Shown: positions 7,079 to 16,037 of the stretch, piece by piece
How positions within the stretch are numbered: the stretch's first letter is position 1
Layout: every line of letters starts with the position of its first letter
Assembly (NCBI GenBank): GCA_028692395.1
Contig: JAQUXP010000002.1
Location: 62,001 to 126,000 of the forward strand
Direction of reading: 5' to 3'
DNA from: Lachnospiraceae bacterium
Lineage (GTDB): Bacteria; Bacillota; Clostridia; Lachnospirales; Lachnospiraceae
Length of the DNA: 64,000 nucleotides
The notes under the pieces: model-generated
Told to the model about the DNA's origin: nothing
The model's database searches: none
The model's input: only the letters and a program-made list of their open reading frames with translations
Translations under genes and position numbers: made by a program

Positions 7079-8916
7079 GTGAACCAAGAAAAAGAAGAGC
7101 AGGCGGATTCGGACCTCACGGCGGCGGACGTGTCGTAGAGAAGCCGAAAAATTTGAAGGGCTCTTTACTGAAAATAGCAAAATACATCTCAAAATATAAA
7201 TTCAGACTTTTTATTATGTTTATCTGTGCAATTGCAGGAACCATATTCTCAATTGTAGGACCTAAGATTCTTGGAAAAGCCACCACTGAGCTTTTTAATG
7301 GTCTGGTGGCAAAGGTAAATGGTACCGGAGGCATCGACTTTGGAAAAATCGGTGCAATTCTGCTCTGGGTGCTGGGACTCTATGTAGTCAGCGCATTATT
7401 TTCCTTTGTGCAGGGTCTGATTATGACCGGAATCTCCAACGATGTGGGATATTCCATGCGCCGTGACATCTCTAAGAAGATTCACCGGATGCCGATGAAA
7501 TACTTTGAGAGCAGAACCTACGGAGAAGTGCTTTCCCGTGTCACCAATGATGTAGATACCCTGCAGCAGGGACTGAATCAGAGTATTACGCAGCTGATTA
7601 CCTCCGTGACCACCCTGATTGGTGTGTTTATTATGATGCTGTCCATCAATGTCTGGATGACCCTGTGTGCACTTTTGATTCTTCCGGTTTCCATGATGAT
7701 TATCGGACAGGTGATGAAGCATTCACAGAAATACTTTAAGGATCAGCAAAACTTCCTGGGCGATGTAAACGGTCAGGTGGAGGAGGTTTACTCCGGACAG
7801 AATGTGGTAAAGGCTTTTAATAAAGAAGAGGATGTCATGCATACCTTTCAACAGTCGAATGATAAGCTGTATGATTCTGCATGGCGCTCCCAGTTTTTCT
7901 CTGGAATGATGATGCCGATTATGAGCTTTGTGGGAAATATCGGTTATGTAATGGTTGCTCTGCTGGGTGGCTTTCTGGTTATTAAAAATGCCATCGAGGT
8001 AGGAGATATCCAGTCATTTTTCCAGTATATCAAGAGCTTTACCCAGCCGATTCAGCAGATTGCGCAGGTTTCAAATATGCTTCAGTCCTCTGCAGCAGCA
8101 GGAGAGCGTGTGTTTGAATTCCTGGAGGAAGAGGAAGAAGAACAGTTTGCCGAGCATGCAGTTTCTATAGAAGGAATGACTGGAGATGTGACTTTTGATC
8201 ATGTAAGCTTTGGCTATGATGAGAATCAGATTATTGTCCATGACTTTTCTTCTCATGCAGAGCCGGGACAGAAGATCGCCATCGTGGGACCTACCGGTGC
8301 CGGAAAAACAACCATGGTAAAACTTCTCATGCGTTTCTATGATGTCAATACCGGAGAGATCCGAATTGACGGACATAATATCAAAGATTTTAACCGAAGT
8401 GAGCTTCGGGAAATGTTTGGTATGGTATTGCAGGACACCTGGCTGTTCTCCGGAACGATCATGGAAAATATTCGTTATGGAAAGCTTGATGCCACCGATG
8501 AGGAAGTAATAGAGGCAGCCAGGGCGGCGCATGCTTACAAATTTATCATGCAGCAGCCGGATGGTTTCCAGACGATGATGAATGAAGAGTCCAGCAACAT
8601 TTCCCAGGGACAAAAGCAGCTGATTACGATCGCCCGTGCAATCCTGGCAGATAATAATATTCTGATCCTGGACGAAGCGACATCCTCTGTTGATACAAGA
8701 ACAGAGATTCTGATTCAGAAAGCCATGGATCATCTGATGAAGGGAAGAACCAGCTTTGTGATTGCCCACAGACTTTCCACCATCCGGGATGCAGATCTGA
8801 TTCTGGTTATGAAAGACGGAGATATTGTTGAGCAGGGAAATCACGAAACACTGCTGGCAGCCCATGGATTCTATGCGGATCTTTATAACAGCCAGTTCGA
8901 AAAAGTGACTGCGTGA
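7075..8916 (+). CDS. ABC exporter half-transporter, catalytic partner
   Basis: Second half (613 aa) of the heterodimeric exporter; its ATG overlaps the stop of the first half by four bases. A short basic, Gly-rich N-terminus precedes six membrane helices. The nucleotide-binding domain has Walker A GPTGAGKTT near 403 and Walker B ILDEATSSVD near 531 with a proper catalytic Glu. The signature motif is ISQGQ rather than LSGGQ. In heterodimeric exporters the degenerate composite site pairs the Glu-less Walker B of one subunit with the abnormal signature of the other, which is what this pair shows. The canonical site would be this Walker A/B plus the partner's VSGGQ. Confidence 0.92.
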   Translation: MSEPRKRRAGGFGPHGGGRVVEKPKNLKGSLLKIAKYISKYKFRLFIMFICAIAGTIFSIVGPKILGKATTELFNGLVAKVNGTGGIDFGKIGAILLWVLGLYVVSALFSFVQGLIMTGISNDVGYSMRRDISKKIHRMPMKYFESRTYGEVLSRVTNDVDTLQQGLNQSITQLITSVTTLIGVFIMMLSINVWMTLCALLILPVSMMIIGQVMKHSQKYFKDQQNFLGDVNGQVEEVYSGQNVVKAFNKEEDVMHTFQQSNDKLYDSAWRSQFFSGMMMPIMSFVGNIGYVMVALLGGFLVIKNAIEVGDIQSFFQYIKSFTQPIQQIAQVSNMLQSSAAAGERVFEFLEEEEEEQFAEHAVSIEGMTGDVTFDHVSFGYDENQIIVHDFSSHAEPGQKIAIVGPTGAGKTTMVKLLMRFYDVNTGEIRIDGHNIKDFNRSELREMFGMVLQDTWLFSGTIMENIRYGKLDATDEEVIEAARAAHAYKFIMQQPDGFQTMMNEESSNISQGQKQLITIARAILADNNILILDEATSSVDTRTEILIQKAMDHLMKGRTSFVIAHRLSTIRDADLILVMKDGDIVEQGNHETLLAAHGFYADLYNSQFEKVTA

Positions 8917-8959
8917 AAAATATAAAAATATAGAAAAAAGAAGAAAAAGAAATCAGAAA

Positions 8960-8987
8960 GGGAATCGCTTTGTGCGGTTCCTTTTTT
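8960..8987 (+). terminator. Rho-independent terminator after the ABC operon
   Basis: GGAATCGC-TTTGT-GCGGTTCC stem (one G-T pair) followed by TTTTTT. It closes the marR-ABC operon 40 bases after its last stop. Confidence 0.85.
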
Positions 8988-9080
8988 GCTGTTTATGTGT
9001 TATGCTAGAGACTATATGCGGCGATTACGGCAGGAAATGCCAGGATAGCTGCAAAATGAAAAATTCAGGGAGGATTTTAC

Positions 9081-10292
9081 ATGAAAAATATTTTGGTAGC
9101 ACAGTCCGGCGGTCCCACTGCCGCTATTAATGCAACCCTTGCAGGTGTTATCACATGTGCCTACAGTTCCAAAAATGCGGGAAAAGTTTATGGCGCATGT
9201 AATGGAATTCAAGGTGTACTGGAAGAACGGTTTATTGATCTGCGGGAAAAGCTTACAGGAACGGAAGAACTTTCGATTCTGTGCCAGACACCGGCGGCGG
9301 CGCTTGGCTCATGCAGGTTAAAGCTGAAAGAAGAAAGCCAGCTGAAGGAAATCGTAGATATCCTTCACAAACATGAGATCTCCTGCTTTGTGTATATCGG
9401 TGGAAATGATTCCATGGATACGGTGGATCAGCTGTCTGCCTATTGCAGGAAGCATCAGATTACAGATATCAGTGTGATGGGTGCACCAAAGACGATCGAT
9501 AATGATCTGATGGGCACAGATCACTGTCCGGGCTTTGGTTCTGCAGCCCGCTATATCGCAGAGACATTTTCCGAACTGGAGAGAGACTGTCATGTCTATA
9601 CCACTAAGGCAGTTACCATCGTTGAGGTGATGGGAAGAAATGCAGGGTGGCTCACCGCAGCTTCCGCCCTTGCCCGTGTCAATGGAGAAAAGGGTCCAAA
9701 CCTGATCTATCTGTGTGAGCGTGCGTTTGATAATGAACAGTTCCTTGCAGATGTGCAGGAGCAGCTGAAGGACAATGACAGTGTGGTTGTGGCAATCAGT
9801 GAGGGAATTAAAGACAAAGACGGACGCTATGTCTCAGAACAGGTGCAAAGCAGCGCCGTGGATAATTTTGGACACAGTTATATCGCCGGTTCCGCAAAGG
9901 TTCTCGAAGAACTGGTTCGAGAGCGGATCGGATGCAAGGTGCGTTCCATCGAACTGAATCTGATGCAGCGGTGTGCAGCCCATATTGCCAGTGATACGGA
10001 TATTCAGGAGTCTCGTATGCTGGGCATGTGTGCATGCCAGGCGGCACTGGAGGGAGAGAGTGGAAAGATGGCCGCCGTTATTCGGCTTTCCGACGAGCCG
10101 TATCAGGTGAAATTCGACACTATTCCGGTCTGCGAGGCAGCCAATGCCGAGAAGAAGGTACCGGAAGATTTTATTACGGAAGACGGCCATGATGTGACAG
10201 AAAAAATGATGAAATATCTGAAACCGTTAATTCTAGGGGATCGGACCGTTACATTCGAAAATGGAATTGCGAAACATATCATTTTGTATTAA
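9081..10292 (+). CDS. pfp: pyrophosphate-dependent 6-phosphofructokinase
   Basis: Phosphorylates fructose 6-phosphate using PPi instead of ATP in glycolysis; the reaction is reversible. The N-terminal SGGPTAAINATLAG loop binds the phosphoryl donor. GGNDS (near 107-111) and PKTIDND (near 135) are the diagnostic motifs: the Lys in PKTIDND, where ATP-PFKs have Gly, is typical of PPi enzymes. The metal-proximal loop reads GGNDS rather than the more common GGDDS, a variant within the family. Length of 403 aa fits the shorter clostridial type. Start ATG follows GGGAGG. It stands alone between the ABC operon terminator and the decarboxylase promoter. Confidence 0.88.
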   Translation: MKNILVAQSGGPTAAINATLAGVITCAYSSKNAGKVYGACNGIQGVLEERFIDLREKLTGTEELSILCQTPAAALGSCRLKLKEESQLKEIVDILHKHEISCFVYIGGNDSMDTVDQLSAYCRKHQITDISVMGAPKTIDNDLMGTDHCPGFGSAARYIAETFSELERDCHVYTTKAVTIVEVMGRNAGWLTAASALARVNGEKGPNLIYLCERAFDNEQFLADVQEQLKDNDSVVVAISEGIKDKDGRYVSEQVQSSAVDNFGHSYIAGSAKVLEELVRERIGCKVRSIELNLMQRCAAHIASDTDIQESRMLGMCACQAALEGESGKMAAVIRLSDEPYQVKFDTIPVCEAANAEKKVPEDFITEDGHDVTEKMMKYLKPLILGDRTVTFENGIAKHIILY

Positions 10293-10298
10293 AAACTA

Positions 10299-10327
10299 TT
10301 GAAAAAAATGTAGAAACAAGCTATTAT
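10299..10327 (+). promoter_or_regulatory. Promoter of the carboxyltransferase/decarboxylase operon
   Basis: TTGAAA at 10299-10304, 17-base spacer, TATTAT at 10322-10327, then an AT-rich leader of about 80 bases before the first gene. Confidence 0.6.
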
Positions 10328-10406
10328 TATACTTGGATTAAATTTTTTTAAATCGCATCAGCGTATTTAAATTTTAATTTAAAATAGGTCTATGGAGGTC
10401 AGAAGA

Positions 10407-11843
10407 ATGAGTAACACAACAGCAAGCAGCGCGAGACAAAGAATAGATTCTTTACTTGACGCAAACAGTTTTGTTGAAATCGGCGGACAGGTTACTGCCC
10501 GCAGCACAGATTTTAACCTCACTGCAAAAGAGACACCTTCTGACGGTGTCATCACCGGTTACGGTGTGATTGACGGAAATCTGGTTTATGTATACAGCCA
10601 GGATGCATCCGTACTTGGTGGAACCATCGGCGAGATGCATGCCAAGAAAATTGTCAGATTATATGAGACAGCAATGAAGACAGGTGCTCCGGTTATCGGA
10701 CTTGTTGACTGTGCCGGACTGCGCCTTCAGGAGGCAACAGATGCACTGAACGGATTTGGTGATATCTATAGGGCCATGTCTGATGCATCTGGTGTAGTTC
10801 CACAGATTACCGCTTTGTTCGGAACCTGCGGAGGCGGTATGGCTCTCATTCCGGCTCTTACTGATTTCACATTCATGGAAGAGAAAAACGCAAAATTATT
10901 TGTAAATTCTCCAAATGCAATTGCCGGAAACATTGACAGCAAGTGTGATACTTCCTCAGCCAAGTTCCAGAGCGAAGAGACAGGTCTTGTTGACTATGTA
11001 GGAAGTGAAGCTGATATTCTTGGACAGATGCGGGCACTGGTGAGCATGCTTCCATCAAACTTCGAGGATGATCTGGATTATGAGGATTCCTCCGATGATC
11101 TGAACCGTGCATGCAGCGATCTTGCTAACTGTATCGGTGATACAGCGATTCTTCTGGCACAGATCAGTGATAACGGCACTTTCTTTGAATCAAAGAAGAT
11201 GTATGGAACCGATATGGTTACTGCATTTATCAAACTGAATGGAACAACTGTAGGTGCAGTAGCAAACCGCAGCGAGTCCTATGATACAGAAGGAAATGTT
11301 GTATTCCAGTCTGAGGCTGTACTGAGTGCAAGAGGTGCTGAGAAAGCAGCTGAGTTCGTAGAATTCTGCGATGCCTTCTCTATCCCTGTCCTCACCATCA
11401 CGAATGTGAAGGGCTTTAAGGCAAGCAAGTGCTCCGAGAAGAAGATGGCAAAAGCAGTTGCAAAACTGACCTATGCTTTCGCTAATGCTACCACTTCAAA
11501 GGTAAATGTAATCACAGGAGCTGCTTATGGAAGTGCTTATCTTGCCATGAACAGCAAATCCACAGGAGCAGATATGGTTTATGCATGGAGCGATGCACAG
11601 ATCGGAATGATGGATGCCAAGTCTGCTGCAAAGATTATGTACGAAGGAACTGACGCTGCTACGATCAATGAAAAAGCAGCAGAATATGCGACACTGCAGA
11701 ATAGTGTGATGTCTGCAGCAAGAAGAGGATACGTTGATACAATCATTGATCCGGTTGATACAAGAAAGTATGTAATCGGTGCATTTGAGATGTTATTTAC
11801 AAAGAGAGAGAATCGTCCGGACAAAAAACACGGCACGGTTTAG
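10407..11843 (+). CDS. acyl-CoA carboxyltransferase subunit (MmdA/12S-like)
   Basis: Carboxyltransferase of the acetyl-/propionyl-CoA carboxylase beta family, moving CO2 between an acyl-CoA (malonyl- or methylmalonyl-CoA) and biotin. The crotonase-like fold is indicated by VIGLVDCAGLRLQE, the glycine-rich GTCGGGMALIPALTDF and a C-terminal half with ITNVKGFKASKC. At 478 aa it is somewhat shorter than typical MmdA (about 510). The ORF track starts at 10392, but that ATG overlaps the Shine-Dalgarno GGAGG; ATG at 10407 is the better start. It heads a five-gene operon with biotin carrier, membrane beta subunit and an OadA-like subunit. Exact acyl-CoA is uncertain. Confidence 0.82.
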   Translation: MSNTTASSARQRIDSLLDANSFVEIGGQVTARSTDFNLTAKETPSDGVITGYGVIDGNLVYVYSQDASVLGGTIGEMHAKKIVRLYETAMKTGAPVIGLVDCAGLRLQEATDALNGFGDIYRAMSDASGVVPQITALFGTCGGGMALIPALTDFTFMEEKNAKLFVNSPNAIAGNIDSKCDTSSAKFQSEETGLVDYVGSEADILGQMRALVSMLPSNFEDDLDYEDSSDDLNRACSDLANCIGDTAILLAQISDNGTFFESKKMYGTDMVTAFIKLNGTTVGAVANRSESYDTEGNVVFQSEAVLSARGAEKAAEFVEFCDAFSIPVLTITNVKGFKASKCSEKKMAKAVAKLTYAFANATTSKVNVITGAAYGSAYLAMNSKSTGADMVYAWSDAQIGMMDAKSAAKIMYEGTDAATINEKAAEYATLQNSVMSAARRGYVDTIIDPVDTRKYVIGAFEMLFTKRENRPDKKHGTV

Positions 11844-11856
11844 GCGAGGTGATGAG

Positions 11857-12618
11857 ATGAAAAAGACATGGAAAAAATTGACGAGTCTTATCCTCACACT
11901 GACTTGTATGTTGATGCTTTTATGCTTACCGGTAAGTGCAGCAGCGTCTGCAATTACAGAAGAAGATAAAGCAAGTGTTGCCTCCACGTTAAAGTCAACG
12001 CTGGAACAGATGGGCACAATGTCCGAGAGTGATTTACAGTCCTTTAAGGACAGCAGTAATTTTACCGCTTCCTTTGTTGATGCATGGAAATCTTCTGTTG
12101 ATGAGGCAGGCACTGTAGTAAGTACAGGAGAAGCTGATATAACAGAAAAAGAGGGTGTGCTGACGGTTAAAATTCCAGTGGAATTTGAAAAGTACAGCGG
12201 CACGATGTCTGCAACTTTTGACAGTAACGGAACTACAACAGATACTGCATGGTCAGGTCTTACAATCAATGTTAACTATCCGATGTCTGTTCTTCTGGAG
12301 CAGGCAGGCATGAATACCCTTATGGGTATCTGCATTGTATTTGTTATGCTGATTTTCCTGTCTCTGATAATCTCCCTGTTCAAGTTTGTAGGACAGACAC
12401 AGCAGACAAAGAAAGCGGCACCGGCCCCGAAGGTGGAAGCACCAAAAGCACCTGCAGCAGCACCGGTTGTTGAGATGGCAGGTATCAGTGATGATACAGA
12501 GATTGCTCTTGTGATTTCAGCAGCAATAGCGGCATACGAGGAAGAGAATCCAGGTGGGGACGGATATGTAGTACGTTCTATCAAAAAAGTAAATAATAGA
12601 AGATGGAAAAGAGCATAG
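11857..12618 (+). CDS. OadG-like gamma subunit of sodium-pump decarboxylase with extracytoplasmic N-terminal domain
   Basis: A 253-aa protein starting at ATG 11857 after GAGGTGATG; the ORF-track start at 11779 is too early. A signal peptide (LILTLTCMLMLLCLPVSA) is followed by a predicted extracellular domain of about 110 residues, a single membrane helix (LMGICIVFVMLIFLSLIISL), an Ala/Pro/Lys linker and a C-terminal segment DDTEIALVISAAIAAY that resembles the conserved end of OadG/MmdD. Such gamma/delta subunits anchor the cytoplasmic carboxyltransferase to the membrane beta subunit. Classical OadG is only about 80-100 aa, so the secreted domain is an addition. Located between carboxyltransferase and biotin carrier genes. 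Confidence 0.75.
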   Translation: MKKTWKKLTSLILTLTCMLMLLCLPVSAAASAITEEDKASVASTLKSTLEQMGTMSESDLQSFKDSSNFTASFVDAWKSSVDEAGTVVSTGEADITEKEGVLTVKIPVEFEKYSGTMSATFDSNGTTTDTAWSGLTINVNYPMSVLLEQAGMNTLMGICIVFVMLIFLSLIISLFKFVGQTQQTKKAAPAPKVEAPKAPAAAPVVEMAGISDDTEIALVISAAIAAYEEENPGGDGYVVRSIKKVNNRRWKRA

Positions 12619-12632
12619 GAGGATTTAGTGAT

Positions 12633-13016
12633 ATGAAAACTTATACAATTACTGTAAATGGCAATGTATACAATGTAACCGTAGAAGAGGGAACAACCGC
12701 AGGCGCACCAGTACAGGCGGCAGCACCAGTGGCAGCTCCTAAGGCTGCACCGGCAGCACCGGCACCAAAGGCAGCAGCACCAGCTGCAGCAGGCACAGCA
12801 GGCGGTGTAGAAGTTACAGCATCCGTACCAGGAAAAATCTTTAAGATTGAAGCAAAAGTTGGTACTACTGTAAAATCTGGAGATACTGTAGTAGTTCTGG
12901 AAGCCATGAAGATGGAGATTCCGGTTGTTGCTCCCCAGGATGGAACAATCGCCAGCATCAATGTAGCTGCAGGTGATGCTGTTGAATCCGGTGACGTATT
13001 AGCTACTATGAACTAA
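12633..13016 (+). CDS. biotin carboxyl carrier subunit
   Basis: A 127-aa biotinyl protein. A short N-terminal beta segment is joined by an Ala/Pro linker (about residues 25-55) to the C-terminal biotinyl domain with EAMKMEI, where the Lys is the biotin attachment site. It ferries CO2 between the carboxyltransferase subunits and the membrane beta subunit. ATG at 12633 follows AGGAGG at 12617-12622; the earlier ORF-track ATG (12603) overlaps the preceding gene and is unlikely. A small hairpin (CATCCC-TT-GGGATG) follows in the 41-base gap before the beta subunit. Confidence 0.92.
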   Translation: MKTYTITVNGNVYNVTVEEGTTAGAPVQAAAPVAAPKAAPAAPAPKAAAPAAAGTAGGVEVTASVPGKIFKIEAKVGTTVKSGDTVVVLEAMKMEIPVVAPQDGTIASINVAAGDAVESGDVLATMN

Positions 13017-13057
13017 TCCATCCCTTGGGATGAAAATACGAACCGGGAGGTAAAGAA

Positions 13058-14215
13058 ATGTCTTACATTACAGATACACTTTCAAATTTACTTCACCAGA
13101 CTGCATTTTTTAATCTGACTGTCGGCAACTACTTTATGATTCTGGTAGCCTTCGTCTTTTTATATCTTGCAATTAAGAAGGGTTTTGAACCCCTTCTGCT
13201 GGTGCCAATCGCATTTGGTATGCTGCTGGTTAATATCTATCCTGATATTATGTCAGCTCCTTATACCGATGCACAGGGCATAGAACATGCGGGAGGACTT
13301 CTGCATTACTTCTATATCCTTGATGAGTGGAGTATTCTTCCATCACTGATCTTTATGGGTGTTGGTGCGATGACAGACTTCGGTCCTCTTATCGCCAATC
13401 CGATCAGCTTCCTGATGGGTGCAGCAGCTCAGTTCGGAATCTATGTTGCTTATTTCCTTGCAATCTTCCTTGGATTTAACGGAAAAGCAGCAGCTTCCAT
13501 CTCCATCATCGGTGGTGCAGATGGCCCTACCTCTATCTTCCTCTGCGGAAAGCTGGGACAGACAGACCTGATGGGACCTATCGCAGTAGCGGCATATTCT
13601 TATATGTCTCTGGTGCCGATCATTCAGCCTCCGATTATGAAACTTCTCACAACAGAGAAGGAAAGAAAAATCAAGATGCAGCAGCTTCGTCCGGTTTCCA
13701 AACTGGAGAAGATTTTGTTCCCTATCGTTATTACAACCGTTGTTTGTCTGATTCTTCCTACCACAGCACCACTGGTTGGTATGCTGATGCTGGGTAACTT
13801 ATTCCGTGAGAGCGGTGTTGTGAAACAGCTGCAGGAGACAGCATCGAATGCTTTGATGTATATCGTAGTTATTTTGCTGGGTACTTCCGTAGGTGCAACT
13901 ACAAGTGCAGAAGCATTCCTGAACTGGAGCACACTGAAAATCGTGTTCCTTGGACTGGCGGCATTTGCCTTTGGTACCGCAGCAGGTGTTCTGCTTGGAA
14001 AACTGCTCTGTAAGATTACAGGCGGAAAGATTAACCCTCTGATTGGATCAGCCGGTGTATCAGCCGTACCTATGGCGGCCCGTGTATCGCAGAAGGTAGG
14101 TGCGGAAGCAGATCCTACAAACTTCCTGCTGATGCATGCCATGGGACCAAACGTAGCCGGTGTTATCGGTACAGCAGTTGCTGCCGGAGTGTTTATGGCA
14201 ATCTTTGGAGTATAA
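13058..14215 (+). CDS. sodium ion-translocating decarboxylase beta subunit (OadB/MmdB/GcdB)
   Basis: Polytopic membrane protein of 385 aa that decarboxylates carboxybiotin and couples this to Na+ export. About ten hydrophobic segments are visible. The family region [14 protein letters not shown], with its conserved Asp that takes part in Na+ binding in the Klebsiella enzyme, is intact, as is the C-terminal GPNVAGVIG. Start ATG follows GGGAGG. Its presence makes at least part of this operon an ion pump rather than a simple soluble carboxylase. Confidence 0.93.
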   Translation: MSYITDTLSNLLHQTAFFNLTVGNYFMILVAFVFLYLAIKKGFEPLLLVPIAFGMLLVNIYPDIMSAPYTDAQGIEHAGGLLHYFYILDEWSILPSLIFMGVGAMTDFGPLIANPISFLMGAAAQFGIYVAYFLAIFLGFNGKAAASISIIGGADGPTSIFLCGKLGQTDLMGPIAVAAYSYMSLVPIIQPPIMKLLTTEKERKIKMQQLRPVSKLEKILFPIVITTVVCLILPTTAPLVGMLMLGNLFRESGVVKQLQETASNALMYIVVILLGTSVGATTSAEAFLNWSTLKIVFLGLAAFAFGTAAGVLLGKLLCKITGGKINPLIGSAGVSAVPMAARVSQKVGAEADPTNFLLMHAMGPNVAGVIGTAVAAGVFMAIFGV

Positions 14216-14239
14216 CTTGAAAGAAGGAGGAAATTAGAT

Positions 14240-15652
14240 ATGGCAACAATAGAAAAAAAGCCGGTTGGAATTATGGAAACCGTACTTCGTGATGCACATC
14301 AGTCTCTGATTGCAACACGTATGACTACGGAGCAGATGCTTCCAATCGTAGATAAGATGGATAAAGTCGGATATCATGCAGTAGAGTGCTGGGGAGGTGC
14401 AACCTTCGATGCGTCCTTACGTTTCCTGCATGAGGATCCATGGGAAAGACTTCGCAAGCTGCGTGACGGATTCAAGAACACAAAGCTTCAGATGCTCTTC
14501 CGTGGACAGAACATTCTGGGATATCGTCCCTATGCAGATGATGTGGTAGAGTATTTCGTTCAGAAATCTGCTGCAAACGGAATTGATATTATCCGTATCT
14601 TTGACTGCATGAATGATTTGCGTAATCTGCAGACAGCAGTTAAGGCAGCAAACAAAGAAAAAGCGCATGCACAGGTAGCACTTTCCTACACACTGGGAGA
14701 TGCTTACACCCTTGATTACTGGACCTCTATGGCAAAGAAAATCGAGGATATGGGTGCAGATTCTATCTGTATCAAGGATATGGCAGGTCTGCTGCTTCCT
14801 TACAAAGCAACAGAGCTTGTTACGGCGCTGAAGGAGACTACAAAGCTTCCGATTCAGCTGCATACGCATTACACCTCAGGTGTAGCTTCCATGACTTATA
14901 TGAAGGCAATTGAGGCAGGCGTTGATGTTGTTGACTGTGCAATCTCCCCATTTGCTATGGGTACTTCACAGCCGGCTACCGAGGTTATGGTTGAAACCTT
15001 CAAGGGAACACCTTTTGATACAGGTTATGATCAGAATCTGTTGGCTGAGATCGCAGACTACTTCCGTCCGATGAGAGATGAAGCATTGGAAAGCGGTCTT
15101 CTGAATCCTAAGAACCTTGGTGTTAATATCAAGACACTTCTGTATCAGGTACCAGGCGGAATGCTTTCCAACCTGACAAGCCAGCTGAAGGATCAGCATG
15201 CAGAAGACAAGTATTATGATGTGTTGGAAGAGGTTCCCCGTGTTCGTAAGGACCTTGGTGAGTGCCCACTGGTAACTCCTTCTTCCCAGATCGTCGGAAC
15301 ACAGGCTGTATTCAACGTTATCATGGGTGAACGTTACAAGATGGTAACCAAAGAGACAAAAGATGTACTGAGTGGAAAATACGGTGCAACTGCAAAACCG
15401 TTCAATCCGGAAGTACAGAAAAAGTGCATTGGTGATATAGAACCCATCACCTGTCGTCCGGCTGACCTGATCGCTGATGAGCTGGATACACTGGAAGGTG
15501 AGATGGCGCAGTACAAAGAGCAGGATGAGGACATCTTGTCTTACGCACTGTTCCCACAGGTAGCTACAGACTTCTTCAAGTACAGAGATGCACAGAAGAC
15601 AAAAGTAGATGCCAAGGAAGCAGATAAAGAAAACGGAGCATATCCGGTTTAA
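14240..15652 (+). CDS. oxaloacetate decarboxylase alpha / pyruvate carboxyltransferase subunit without biotin domain (OadA/5S-like)
   Basis: HMGL-like TIM-barrel carboxyltransferase. LRDAHQSLIATRM at the N-terminus, CIKDMAG (the Lys usually carbamylated at the metal site) and LHTHYTSG (metal-binding His pair) are all present. The PYC_OADA domain follows to residue 450. Unlike OadA of Klebsiella (about 595 aa) it ends before any biotinyl domain; carrier function is supplied by the separate subunit two genes upstream. It therefore resembles the 5S subunit of transcarboxylase. It would move CO2 between oxaloacetate/pyruvate and biotin. Last gene of the operon; the palindromic element copy B lies 28 bases after its stop. 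Confidence 0.88.
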   Translation: MATIEKKPVGIMETVLRDAHQSLIATRMTTEQMLPIVDKMDKVGYHAVECWGGATFDASLRFLHEDPWERLRKLRDGFKNTKLQMLFRGQNILGYRPYADDVVEYFVQKSAANGIDIIRIFDCMNDLRNLQTAVKAANKEKAHAQVALSYTLGDAYTLDYWTSMAKKIEDMGADSICIKDMAGLLLPYKATELVTALKETTKLPIQLHTHYTSGVASMTYMKAIEAGVDVVDCAISPFAMGTSQPATEVMVETFKGTPFDTGYDQNLLAEIADYFRPMRDEALESGLLNPKNLGVNIKTLLYQVPGGMLSNLTSQLKDQHAEDKYYDVLEEVPRVRKDLGECPLVTPSSQIVGTQAVFNVIMGERYKMVTKETKDVLSGKYGATAKPFNPEVQKKCIGDIEPITCRPADLIADELDTLEGEMAQYKEQDEDILSYALFPQVATDFFKYRDAQKTKVDAKEADKENGAYPV

Positions 15653-15680
15653 GTCCTAAAAAACGCCAGAATCAAAAAAA

Positions 15681-15919
15681 GCTGTCCCGCTTCGGTGGCT
15701 GGGAGCTCCTTAGGAGGGCTGAACACATTTGCAGAAGTCCTAAGCATAGGAAAAAGAATAGAATTTGCGTTGTAAGCATGCAGCACACTGTTTAAGTGAA
15801 ACGAGTTTGTGCTGCATACTTACGTTTTTAGCAAAATCTATTCTTTTTTTGTATGCTCTTGGACTTCGAAACCGTGTTCCGCCCTCCTAAGGAGCTTCCA
15901 GCCACCGAAGTGGGACAGC
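15681..15919. repeat. Long palindromic element, copy B (minus orientation)
   Basis: A 239-bp near-palindrome starting 28 bases after the stop of the OadA-like gene. Read on the minus strand it aligns with copy A along its full length: GCTGTC, CTTCGGTGGC, GAACAC-GGTTTCG-AAGTCC, a 22-nt apical loop (15787-15808), CTGCAAAT-GTGTTC, GCCACCGAAG, GACAGC and then a T-run (the A7 at 15674-15680 on the plus strand). Helices between these blocks differ from copy A but remain paired. The element and the rpiR promoter fill the 385-bp gap 15653-16037. The 81-aa ORF at 15809 is an artefact of this element. Confidence 0.9.
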
Positions 15920-15949
15920 CCCCCCTTGGTTGATTCTGAACAGTTATCG

Positions 15950-15978
15950 TTGCGTATCAAATTTCACCGTGCTATAAT
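15950..15978 (+). promoter_or_regulatory. Promoter of the rpiR-like gene
   Basis: TTGCGT at 15950-15955, 17-base spacer, perfect TATAAT at 15973-15978, about 60 bases before the start codon. Confidence 0.65.
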
Positions 15979-16037
15979 GAGCGTTAGCGAGAAAGATGAA
16001 GATCTGCGAATAGTTACAAGAGAGGTTAGAATTCAAG

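Noticed and set aside
8071-8865. 264-aa minus-strand ORF
   Set aside because: Shadow of the ATPase domain of the second ABC subunit.
13624-14142. 172-aa minus-strand ORF
   Set aside because: Shadow of the membrane beta subunit.
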